From positions 1-64,000 of the forward strand of contig NZ_JAFFZN010000008.1 in the NCBI RefSeq assembly GCF_017676385.1: a DNA stretch of 64,000 bases, in the 5' to 3' direction. Shown one piece after another: positions 57,016 through 64,000 of the stretch. The notes under the pieces were generated by a model. That model was given only the letters and a program-made list of their open reading frames with translations. It was not told the DNA's origin and made no database searches. The first letter of the stretch is position 1. Every line of letters begins with the position of its first letter. Made by a program: the position numbers and the translations under genes. The stretch comes from Streptomyces spirodelae. Lineage in GTDB: Bacteria; Actinomycetota; Actinomycetes; Streptomycetales; Streptomycetaceae.

Positions 57016-57369
57016 TCAGTTGAACGAGTCACCGCACGCACACGACCCCGTGGCGTTCGGGTTGTCAATGGTGAAGCCCTGCTTCTCGATGGTGTCGACG
57101 AAGTCGATCGACGCACCGCCGAGGTAGGGGGCGCTCATCCGGTCGGTGACGACCTTGACGCCGTCGAAGTCCTTGACCACGTCGCCGTCGAGCGAGCGCT
57201 CGTCGAAGAAGAGCTGGTACCGCAGGCCGGAGCAGCCACCCGGCTGGACGGCGACGCGCAACGCCAGGTCGTCGCGGCCCTCCTGCTCCAGCAGGCTCTT
57301 GACCTTCGCGGCGGCGGCGTCGGACAGGATGATGCCCTCGCTTACAGCGGTCTCGTCCGAAACGGACAT
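57016..57369 (-). CDS. erpA: Iron-sulfur cluster insertion protein (A-type carrier)
   Basis: A 117-residue A-type Fe-S carrier/scaffold. The three conserved cysteines are in QPGGCSGLRYQLFFD and the C-terminal SCACGDSF. The family length (~110-120) and whole sequence fit ErpA/HesB proteins. It delivers clusters to target enzymes, and the divergent neighbour nadA encodes a [4Fe-4S] enzyme. ATG 57369 opens MSVSDETAVSEG. The 260-bp divergent region carries the promoters of both. Confidence 0.93.
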   Translation of the reverse strand: MSVSDETAVSEGIILSDAAAAKVKSLLEQEGRDDLALRVAVQPGGCSGLRYQLFFDERSLDGDVVKDFDGVKVVTDRMSAPYLGGASIDFVDTIEKQGFTIDNPNATGSCACGDSFN

Positions 57370-57519
57370 CTGCTTCTCTCCCGGGTTGTACGGACTGCTC
57401 TCTTACCGTCAGCTCAACCGACGGCATCCCGGATTCATTCCAGGAGTAGTCACTTCATGCTCGCACACCGCCGAAGCGGGTGGGAATGCGTCACATCGAC
57501 GCGATGGCCATCGTCAAAC

Positions 57520-57550
57520 TGACGTGAAGCGGTTATGATAGATAACGTCA
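57520..57550 (+). promoter_or_regulatory. Candidate nadA promoter with flanking inverted repeat
   Basis: A -10-like TATGAT lies at 57534-57539, inside an inverted repeat TGACGT (57520-57525) and ACGTCA (57545-57550) spaced by 19 bp. The region is the most AT-rich of the erpA-nadA gap. A repressor of NAD synthesis could bind here, but none is identifiable. Confidence 0.35.
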
Positions 57551-57629
57551 CTTAGACGAGAAACCGACGCGGAGCCGCCTCGCCAAGCAGTCTCCGAGCG
57601 TCGACCGAGCTAGAGAAAGGGCTGGTCCT

Positions 57630-58808
57630 GTGAGTGCCGCCCAGCCGCTGGACGTACAGCCGACCCCGCTCGCTCTGCTGCTGCTCGGCCGCGAGGCCGA
57701 CCCGAAGAGCGAGCGCGGAGTCGAGTGCCCCGGCGACCTTCCCGCCCCCTCCGACCCGGACCTGGTGGCCCGTGCGCGCGCCGCGAAGGAGAAGCTCGGC
57801 GACCGTGTCTTCGTGCTCGGCCACCACTACCAGCGCGACGAGGTCATCGAGTTCGCCGATGTGACCGGTGACTCCTTCAAGCTGGCCCGGGACGCCGCGG
57901 CCCGCCCGGAGGCCGAGTACATCGTCTTCTGCGGCGTGCACTTCATGGCCGAGTCCGCCGACATCCTCACCTCTGGGGCCCAGCAGGTCGTGCTGCCCGA
58001 CCTGGCGGCCGGCTGCTCGATGGCGGACATGGCCAGCGCCGAACAGGTGGCCGAGTGCTGGGACGTCCTCACCGAGGCCGGTGTCGCCGAGGTGACCGTG
58101 CCCGTCTCGTACATGAACTCCTCCGCCGACATCAAGGCGTTCACCGGCCGGCACGGCGGCACCATATGCACCTCCTCCAACGCCAAACGGGCCCTGGAGT
58201 GGGCCTTCGGCGAGGGGGAGAAGGTGCTGTTCCTCCCGGACCAGCACCTCGGCCGCAACACCGCCGTGCGCGAGATGGGCCTGGCGCTGGAGGACTGCGT
58301 CGTCTACAACCCGCACAAGCCGAACGGCGGCCTGACTGCCCAGCAGCTGCGCGACGCCAAGATGATCCTGTGGCGCGGCCACTGCTCCGTGCACGGCCGC
58401 TTCTCGCTGGACTCGGTGCGCGAGGTGCGCGAGCGCATCCCCGGCGTCAACGTGCTGGTGCACCCCGAGTGCAAGCACGAGGTGGTCGCGGCCGCCGACC
58501 AGGTCGGCTCGACGGAATACATCATCAAGACCCTGGAAGCGGCGCCCCGCGGCTCCAAGTGGGCGATCGGCACCGAACTCAACCTCGTACGGCGGCTGGC
58601 CAACCGCTTCGCTGCCGAGGACAAGGAGATCGTCTTCCTCGACCGCACCGTCTGCTTCTGCTCGACGATGAACCGCATCGACCTGCCGCATCTGGTGTGG
58701 GCGCTGGAGTCGCTTGCCGACGGCACGGTCGTCAACCGGATCGAGGTCGACGCGGAGACGGAGAAGTACGCCAAGCTGGCCCTGGAACGCATGCTGGCCC
58801 TGCCGTAA
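57630..58808 (+). CDS. nadA: Quinolinate synthase A
   Basis: 392 residues. It condenses iminoaspartate with dihydroxyacetone phosphate to quinolinate in de novo NAD synthesis, using an oxygen-sensitive [4Fe-4S] cluster. Key motifs: VFVLGHHYQRDEVIEFAD near 60-80, the cluster Cys in VFCGVHFMAESADIL, the DLAAGCSMADM segment, CSVHGRF and the C-terminal VCFCSTMNRIDL. GTG 57630 opens it with AGAAAGGG upstream. nadB and nadC are not next to it. The adjacent erpA suggests supply of the cluster. Confidence 0.95.
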   Translation: MSAAQPLDVQPTPLALLLLGREADPKSERGVECPGDLPAPSDPDLVARARAAKEKLGDRVFVLGHHYQRDEVIEFADVTGDSFKLARDAAARPEAEYIVFCGVHFMAESADILTSGAQQVVLPDLAAGCSMADMASAEQVAECWDVLTEAGVAEVTVPVSYMNSSADIKAFTGRHGGTICTSSNAKRALEWAFGEGEKVLFLPDQHLGRNTAVREMGLALEDCVVYNPHKPNGGLTAQQLRDAKMILWRGHCSVHGRFSLDSVREVRERIPGVNVLVHPECKHEVVAAADQVGSTEYIIKTLEAAPRGSKWAIGTELNLVRRLANRFAAEDKEIVFLDRTVCFCSTMNRIDLPHLVWALESLADGTVVNRIEVDAETEKYAKLALERMLALP

Positions 58809-58879
58809 GGGACGCGCCCCGTCAGGGGCACCCCCTCACCGGCCCAAGGGAGGCCCTCCCGTGAAAAGGCGCCGCAGGC

Positions 58880-58885
58880 TAGCGT
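58880..58885 (+). promoter_or_regulatory. -10 element for a leaderless GNAT transcript
   Basis: TAGCGT ends 7 nt before ATG 58893. No Shine-Dalgarno is present. This places the likely transcription start on the A of the start codon. Confidence 0.4.
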
Positions 58886-58892
58886 GCCCAGA

Positions 58893-59780
58893 ATGCTGCT
58901 GCGCCCTGTCAGGGAGAACCAGGAAGACGCGGAGACGGTAAGAACGCTGGCCGAGGCGGCCTTCGGGGCCTCGCACGCCCTCAAGGGCGACCCCCGGGGC
59001 CCGTCCTCCGCCGCCCGCGCGGCCCGCGGTCGCGAAAAGATCCTGCACCTCGTGCGGCACGACCCCGCGGGCAGCTGGCTCGCCGAGGACGAGAGCGGGC
59101 AGGCGATCGGCGCGGCCCAGTCCCACATCCGGGAGGGCACCTGGGGCCTGGCCCTGCTGGTCGTGCTGCCCGGCACCCAGGGCAAGGGCGTCGGGCGGGC
59201 GCTGCTGGAGCGCACGCTGGAGTACGGGCGCGGCTGTCTGCGGGGCATCATCTGCTGCTCCCGGCACCCTGCCGCCGCCCGGGTCTACCGGCAGGCCGGA
59301 TTCGCGCTGCACCCCACGATCCGGATGCGCGGCGTCGTGGACCGGGCGCGGCTGGGCCCCGTCGACGGCGCCGCCGTCGAGGGCGGCCCCCGCGACCGCG
59401 ATCTGCTCGACTCCGTCGACCGGCGGCTGCGGGGCGGGGCCCACGGGCCCGACCACGAGTTCCTGACGCGGCACAGCCGGCTGGTCGTCGCGGACGACCT
59501 GGCCGGAAGCGGGTACTGCTACATCAGCCACGAAGAAGAGAAGGCGAAGGTCGAACTGCTGGGCGCCACCTCACGGCGGCTCGCCACCCGGGTGCTGAGC
59601 GCGGCACTGCTCGGCGTAGGAGAAGGGGTCGCCGTGGAGGTCCAGGACATCACGGCGGAGCAGCAGTGGGCGGTGGACGTCGGACTCCGGGCGGGACTGG
59701 AGCTCCGCTCCGAGGGGTTCGTCTGCTTCCGCGGCCTGCGGCCCCCGTCGCCGTACATCCCTTCCGGCGCCTTCCTGTGA
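58893..59780 (+). CDS. GNAT-family N-acetyltransferase
   Basis: 295 residues. The N-terminal ~145 are a GNAT acetyl-CoA fold (LLVVLPGTQGKGVGRALLERTL carries the Q/RxxGxG/A loop; partly quoted), followed by ARVYRQAGFALHPTI. The C-terminal ~140 residues form a second GNAT-like unit with RHSRLVVADDLAGSGYCY and an ending SEGFVCFRGL, as in two-domain GNAT proteins. ATG 58893 appears leaderless; a GTG at 58884 is also in frame. It is convergent with the cysteine desulfurase gene with only 13 bp between stops. The substrate is unknown. Confidence 0.85.
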   Translation: MLLRPVRENQEDAETVRTLAEAAFGASHALKGDPRGPSSAARAARGREKILHLVRHDPAGSWLAEDESGQAIGAAQSHIREGTWGLALLVVLPGTQGKGVGRALLERTLEYGRGCLRGIICCSRHPAAARVYRQAGFALHPTIRMRGVVDRARLGPVDGAAVEGGPRDRDLLDSVDRRLRGGAHGPDHEFLTRHSRLVVADDLAGSGYCYISHEEEKAKVELLGATSRRLATRVLSAALLGVGEGVAVEVQDITAEQQWAVDVGLRAGLELRSEGFVCFRGLRPPSPYIPSGAFL

Positions 59781-59793
59781 GGGGGGCGGGGGT

Positions 59794-61224
59794 TCAGCTG
59801 TCGGCAGTCTGTCGCCGCACCCGGTACTCGACGCCCTCCACCCCTTCGAAGGCGTGCCCCGTCATCTCGCACCAGGCGGGGATGTCGAGCCGTGCCGCCT
59901 CGTCGTCGGCCAGGACACGGACCACGCCCCCGGCGGGTACGTCCTCGATGACCTTGGCCAGCTCGATCACCGGCAGCGGGCACAGCTTGCCCAGCGCGTC
60001 GACGGTGACCTCCGCGGTGGCACCCGAAGGCGAGGGTTCCGCGGCGGTGCCGGTCGCCGCCCCGATGCCGGTCGCCGCCCCGGCGGCGGCCCCCGCCCCG
60101 GCGCCCAGATGTGCCCGTACGCCCTCAACGGCCCCGGGCAGCACCTCCAGGAAGCGGTCCACCTCCTCCTCGGTCGTCCCCGGCGGCAGCGAGACCCGGA
60201 CGTTGCCTTCGGACAGCACCCCCATGGCGCGCAGCACATGGCTCGGCGTCAGCGTGCTGGAGGTGCAGGAAGAGCCGCTGGAGACCGAGTAGTCGGCGGC
60301 GTCCAGCGCGTGCAGCAGCGCCTCGCCGTCCACGTACAGACAGGAGAAGGTCACCAGGTGCGGCAGTCGCCGTACCGGATCGCCGACGACCTCGGTGTCC
60401 GGCACCAGTTCGGGCACCCGCGTCCGGATACGGTCGACGAGCGCGCGCAGCCGGTCCGCCTCGGCGTCCGCCTCGGCCCGTACGGCGCGCAGCGCGGCCG
60501 CGGCGGCGACGACGGCGGGGATGTTCTCGAACCCGGGAGCTGCCCCGGACTCCCGCTCGTCCACCGGCCCGGGGGGAGCGAAGCGCACACCCTTCCGGAT
60601 GGCGAGCAGCCCGACGCCCGCCGGACCGCCCCACTTGTGGGCGCTCCCGGCCAGCAGCGACCAGGGGCCGGCCACCGGGCCCCAGGGCAGCGACTGCGCC
60701 GCGTCCACCAGGAGCGGTACGCCCGCCTCGGCGCAGATTTCGGCCACTTCCGTCACCGGCTGCACGGTGCCCACCTCATGGTTGGCGGACTGCAGACAGG
60801 CCAGCGCACTGTCCTCGCCGAGCGCCCGGGCCCACTCCTGTGCGTCCACCCGTCCCGAACGGTCGACGCCGACCTCCCGCACCAGGCCCCCGGCCCGCTC
60901 GTGGGCCTCGGCGGTGTGCAGTACGGCCGAGTGTTCGACGGCCGAGACGACCAGCCGCCGCCCGGCCCGGCGCCGACCGGCGAGGGCCCCGGTGATCCCG
61001 GTGTGCAACGCGTGCGTACCCGAAGAGGTGAATCGCAGCTCGTCGGGGCGGCATCCGACGGCCTCGGCCGCGGTCTCCCGCGCGGCGTCCAGCAGCATCC
61101 GCGCCCGCCTGCCCTCGCGGTGCGGGCGGGCGGGATCGGCCCACCCCTCGTCCACCGACGCGAGTAGCGCTTGGCGCGCGACGGGGTGGAGGGGAAGAGA
61201 GGAGGCGGCATCGAAATAGGACAC
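59794..61224 (-). CDS. Cysteine desulfurase fused to a TusA-like sulfur carrier domain
   Basis: 476 residues. Residues ~1-380 are a class V PLP aminotransferase of the NifS/IscS/SufS type: VEHSAVLHT His, LVDAAQSLPWG, PLP lysine in GSAHKWGGPAG and the active-site Cys in SVSSGSSCTSSTLTPSHVL (partly quoted). An Ala/Gly linker (~385-405) follows. The last ~70 residues are a TusA/SirA domain with the sulfur-carrying Cys in LGKLCPLPVIELAKVIEDV (Cys-Pro-x-Pro). The product would extract sulfur from cysteine and hand it to its own carrier. It is divergent from ctaC. This fusion is known in actinobacteria. Confidence 0.9.
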   Translation of the reverse strand: MSYFDAASSLPLHPVARQALLASVDEGWADPARPHREGRRARMLLDAARETAAEAVGCRPDELRFTSSGTHALHTGITGALAGRRRAGRRLVVSAVEHSAVLHTAEAHERAGGLVREVGVDRSGRVDAQEWARALGEDSALACLQSANHEVGTVQPVTEVAEICAEAGVPLLVDAAQSLPWGPVAGPWSLLAGSAHKWGGPAGVGLLAIRKGVRFAPPGPVDERESGAAPGFENIPAVVAAAAALRAVRAEADAEADRLRALVDRIRTRVPELVPDTEVVGDPVRRLPHLVTFSCLYVDGEALLHALDAADYSVSSGSSCTSSTLTPSHVLRAMGVLSEGNVRVSLPPGTTEEEVDRFLEVLPGAVEGVRAHLGAGAGAAAGAATGIGAATGTAAEPSPSGATAEVTVDALGKLCPLPVIELAKVIEDVPAGGVVRVLADDEAARLDIPAWCEMTGHAFEGVEGVEYRVRRQTADS

Positions 61225-61347
61225 ACTTTTACGCTACCGGGCCGCTGCGCGCTGGGCGGTCAGCCGTCTTTGCGGGCGGGGGTGTCCAGGTGACGTCCGG
61301 CTCAGGGAGGCCCGCCCTCGGGGCGCGCCCTCGCGTTGCGCGCCCGC

Positions 61348-61384
61348 GCGGCGGAGCCGCATATCGGCACAGCCCCGCGCCCCT
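61348..61384 (+). repeat. Second interspersed repeat family, copy near ctaC
   Basis: It starts GCGGCGGAGCCGCATAT and ends GCCCCGCGCCCCT, matching the copy at 46791-46829. The flanking GGGGCGGGCCCGGGCCCC also forms self-complementary runs. Confidence 0.6.
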
Positions 61385-61463
61385 CCGGGGCGGGCCCGGG
61401 CCCCTTCGGGGCGCGACGCGGCGCGTTACGCCCCCTCCCCGCGCGACCCCAAATGGCGTCGGC

Positions 61464-61469
61464 TAGGGT
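61464..61469 (+). promoter_or_regulatory. Candidate -10 element for the ctaCD operon
   Basis: TAGGGT is followed by TTGGTCCGCATAAAC, an AT-rich patch suited to a transcription start. It is about 110 bp upstream of the ctaC start. No -35 consensus is evident at 17-18 bp. Confidence 0.3.
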
Positions 61470-61576
61470 TTGGTCCGCATAAACATCCAAACCCCTGCCC
61501 GCGCCTGGGCCGGCGCCCGACCACGTAAGAGGGCCGCGCCCGACCGACGCGGGCGAGACTCTCGGGAAGGCGCTAC

Positions 61577-62590
61577 GTGAGTCCCAACGGCTCCGACCTC
61601 CCCCACGGGCGCCCCTCGGGCGCGGTGGGCGGTACACCCACGTCGCGGCGCCCGATGCGGCGGAAGCTGCAGCAGGCGCTGGCCGCGGGCCTGGTCCTGG
61701 CGACCGCGACCGGTTGCACATCAAAGGACTTCCCCCGCCTCGGTATGCCCACCCCGGTAACGGACGAGGCGCCGCGGATCCTCTCCCTGTGGCAGGGCTC
61801 CTGGGCGGCCGCGCTCGCCGTGGGCGTGCTGGTGTGGGGGCTGATCCTGTGGAGCATCATCTTCCACCGGCGCTCGCGGTCCAAGGTCGAGATTCCCCCG
61901 CAGACCCGGTACAACATGCCCATCGAGGCTCTGTACACGGTGGTCCCGATCATCATCATCTCGGTGTTGTTCTACTTCACCGCGCGGGATGAGACCAAGC
62001 TCCTGGCGACCTCGAAGAAGCCCACCCACGTCATCAACGTCGTGGGGTACCAGTGGAGCTGGGGCTTCAACTACATCGAGGACGTGGATGGCGATCCCAA
62101 GACGGACGTCAACACGAACAAGGCGCTGGACAACGAGCTGAGCGCCATCCCGGACCGGATGGCCAAGGGCTTCCCCAAGGGTGCCGAGGGCGTCTTCACG
62201 GCCGGCACTCCGGCGGACAAGAACCCGCAGAACGGCAACCCGGGTCCGACGCTGTGGCTGCCCAAGGGTGAGAAGGTCCAGTTCATCCTGACCTCCCGCG
62301 ACGTCATCCACTCCTTCTGGGTGCTGCCGTTCCTGATGAAGCAGGACGTGATCCCGGGGCATGTCAACCGCTTCGAGGTGACCCCCAACAAGGAGGGCAC
62401 CTTCAGGGGCAAGTGTGCCGAGCTGTGCGGCGTCGACCACTCCCGGATGCTCTTCAACGTGAAGGTCGTCTCCCCGGAGCGCTACCAAAAGCACCTGGAG
62501 GATCTGGCGAAGAAGGGCCAGACCGGCTACATCCCGGCGGGTACCGCCACCACGGGCGGCGCCAAGAATGCGGAGACGAATAACCCGTGA
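61577..62590 (+). CDS. ctaC: Cytochrome c oxidase subunit II
   Basis: A 337-residue membrane subunit receiving electrons from cytochrome c. The leader has [24 protein letters not shown], ending in a lipobox (Cys47; partly quoted), so it is probably a lipoprotein in actinobacterial style. Two transmembrane segments follow ([34 protein letters not shown]). The periplasmic CuA site is complete: His in [11 protein letters not shown], then [12 protein letters not shown] with Cys, Glu, Cys, His and Met. GTG 61577 is used. The stop overlaps the ctaD start (GTGA). Confidence 0.95.
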   Translation: MSPNGSDLPHGRPSGAVGGTPTSRRPMRRKLQQALAAGLVLATATGCTSKDFPRLGMPTPVTDEAPRILSLWQGSWAAALAVGVLVWGLILWSIIFHRRSRSKVEIPPQTRYNMPIEALYTVVPIIIISVLFYFTARDETKLLATSKKPTHVINVVGYQWSWGFNYIEDVDGDPKTDVNTNKALDNELSAIPDRMAKGFPKGAEGVFTAGTPADKNPQNGNPGPTLWLPKGEKVQFILTSRDVIHSFWVLPFLMKQDVIPGHVNRFEVTPNKEGTFRGKCAELCGVDHSRMLFNVKVVSPERYQKHLEDLAKKGQTGYIPAGTATTGGAKNAETNNP

Positions 62591-64000
62591 GCATCCTCAA
62601 CGAATCCCAGGGTGCCGCCGCCGCGACAGGTCCGGCGACAACCCCTGGACGCCGTAAGCGGCCCGGTCAGGTGGTCGTCGACTGGATGACGACGACGGAC
62701 CACAAGAAGATCGGGAGCCTGTACCTGATCACATCGTTCGTCTTCTTCTGCATCGGCGGCGTCATGGCGCTCTTCATGCGCGCCGAGCTCGCCCGCCCCG
62801 GCATGCAGATCATGTCGAACGAGCAGTTCAACCAGGCGTTCACCATGCATGGCACGGTCATGCTGCTGATGTTCGCCACCCCGCTGTTCGCCGGCTTCGC
62901 GAACTGGATCATGCCGCTGCAGATCGGCTCGCCCGATGTGGCCTTCCCGCGGCTGAACATGTTCGCCTACTGGCTCTACCTCTTCGGTTCGCTGATCGCG
63001 GTGGGTGGCTTCCTCACCCCGCAGGGCGCTGCCGACTTCGGGTGGTTCGCCTACTCGCCGCTCTCGGACGCGGTCCGCTCGCCGAGTGTCGGCGCCGACA
63101 TGTGGATCATGGGCCTGGCCCTCTCCGGCTTCGGCACCATCCTCGGCTCGGTCAACTTCATCACCACGATCATCTGCATGCGCGCGCCGGGCATGACGAT
63201 GTTCCGGATGCCGATCTTCACCTGGAACGTGCTGCTCACCGGTGTGCTGGTGCTGCTGGCCTTCCCGGTGCTGGCCGCCGCGCTGTTCGCCCTGGAGGCC
63301 GACCGGAAGTTCGGGGCGCACATCTTCGACTCGGCCAACGGAGGGGCGCTGCTGTGGCAACACCTCTTCTGGTTCTTCGGTCATCCAGAGGTGTACATCA
63401 TCGCGCTGCCGTTCTTCGGCATCGTCTCGGAGGTCATCCCGGTCTTCAGCCGTAAGCCGATGTTCGGCTACATCGGTCTGATCGGCGCGACCATCGCCAT
63501 CGCCGGTCTGTCGGTGACGGTCTGGGCGCACCACATGTACGTCACGGGCGGCGTGCTGTTGCCGTTCTTCTCGTTCATGACCTTCCTGATCGCCGTGCCG
63601 ACAGGTGTGAAGTTCTTCAACTGGATCGGCACGATGTGGAAGGGGTCGCTGTCCTTCGAGACACCGATGCTGTGGACCATCGGCTTCCTGATCACCTTCA
63701 CCTTCGGTGGTCTGACCGGTGTCATCCTGGCCTCGCCCCCGATGGACTTCCACGTCTCCGACTCGTACTTCGTCGTGGCGCACTTCCACTACGTGGTCTT
63801 CGGCACCGTGGTCTTCGCGATGTTCGCGGGATTCCACTTCTGGTGGCCGAAGTTCACCGGCAAGATGCTGGACGAGCGGCTCGGCAAGATCACCTTCTGG
63901 ACGCTGTTCATCGGCTTCCACGGCACCTTCCTGGTGCAGCACTGGCTGGGCGCCGAGGGCATGCCGCGCCGGTACGCCGACTACCTGGCGGCCGACGGCT
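62587..64000 (+). CDS. ctaD: Cytochrome c oxidase subunit I (3' end outside window)
   Basis: The first 471 codons of the catalytic subunit of the aa3 oxidase. GTG 62587 overlaps the ctaC stop. Ligands are visible in order: His for low-spin heme a in [11 protein letters not shown], the CuB His with the cross-linked Tyr in [20 protein letters not shown] for the CuB pair, and His ligands for both hemes in [13 protein letters not shown]-channel and D-channel regions are present. It is truncated by the window boundary at 64000. The gene is coupled with ctaC in an operon that likely continues. Confidence 0.96.
   Translation, partial: MSILNESQGAAAATGPATTPGRRKRPGQVVVDWMTTTDHKKIGSLYLITSFVFFCIGGVMALFMRAELARPGMQIMSNEQFNQAFTMHGTVMLLMFATPLFAGFANWIMPLQIGSPDVAFPRLNMFAYWLYLFGSLIAVGGFLTPQGAADFGWFAYSPLSDAVRSPSVGADMWIMGLALSGFGTILGSVNFITTIICMRAPGMTMFRMPIFTWNVLLTGVLVLLAFPVLAAALFALEADRKFGAHIFDSANGGALLWQHLFWFFGHPEVYIIALPFFGIVSEVIPVFSRKPMFGYIGLIGATIAIAGLSVTVWAHHMYVTGGVLLPFFSFMTFLIAVPTGVKFFNWIGTMWKGSLSFETPMLWTIGFLITFTFGGLTGVILASPPMDFHVSDSYFVVAHFHYVVFGTVVFAMFAGFHFWWPKFTGKMLDERLGKITFWTLFIGFHGTFLVQHWLGAEGMPRRYADYLAADG

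Larger units (their letters stand above)
61225..61576. other. 352-bp region between the desulfurase and ctaC genes
   Basis: It contains an interspersed repeat (61348-61384), several G+C-rich short inverted repeats derived from it, and the ctaC upstream region with TAGGGT at 61464-61469. No ORF of credible size is seen. Confidence 0.5.

Overview
High-G+C actinobacterial DNA, almost certainly a Streptomyces chromosome. The reasons are strong third-position G/C bias, many GTG starts, several leaderless starts, monomeric NADP isocitrate dehydrogenase, geosmin synthase, a WhiJ/AbaA-type regulator cluster, DUF397, DUF5685 and DUF6332 proteins, and the usual Streptomyces interspersed palindromes. 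From memory, the order ctaD-ctaC, cysteine desulfurase, nadA, erpA, PfkB kinase, two-component pair, pspA, cobU/T/S, pepA, lpd, sucB, aceE follows the conserved S. coelicolor core leading to glnA.

Layout: (1) 1-1593 glnA with an upstream GlnR-type box. (2) About 1594-11366 is a lower-G+C accessory segment. It holds a NucS/DUF91-like nuclease, a WhiJ-type HTH/DUF397/DUF6879 cluster facing an ATP-binding protein, a CYTH protein fused by read-through to an unknown upstream protein, a broken radical SAM gene, a frameshifted relaxase remnant and two small membrane proteins. (3) 11367-22761 carries NUDIX, arsenite methyltransferase, long GAPDH, a tautomerase-YHS protein, icd, a Cys-rich DUF5685 protein and a short threonyl-tRNA synthetase paralogue behind an apparent threonine attenuator. 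(4) 22914-35468 carries geosmin synthase, EamA exporter, FAD oxidoreductase, TIGR01777 protein, a Tat-secreted beta-propeller with a divergent MarR regulator, SDR, WYL regulator and a MetP/MetS-type NSS transporter. (5) 35630-64000 is core metabolism: pyruvate and 2-oxoglutarate dehydrogenase components, lpd, pepA, late cobalamin assembly, Psp response, a NarL-type two-component system, Fe-S/NAD functions and the start of the cytochrome c oxidase operon (ctaD runs off the end).

Functional links: aceE, sucB and lpd supply the 2-oxoacid dehydrogenase complexes, and a GntR regulator and a 17-bp palindrome sit just upstream of aceE. cobU-cobT-cobS form one late-cobalamin run. The cysteine desulfurase, erpA and nadA fit Fe-S supply beside respiration genes. 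The most notable regulatory element is a 20-codon, apparently leaderless ORF with three consecutive Thr codons, followed by an intrinsic terminator and then the ThrRS paralogue. Other points of interest are a probable ATT start on a Tat-exported protein, a convergent overlap of geosmin synthase and an EamA gene through an 18-bp tandem repeat, and a decaying mobile-element trace next to glnA.
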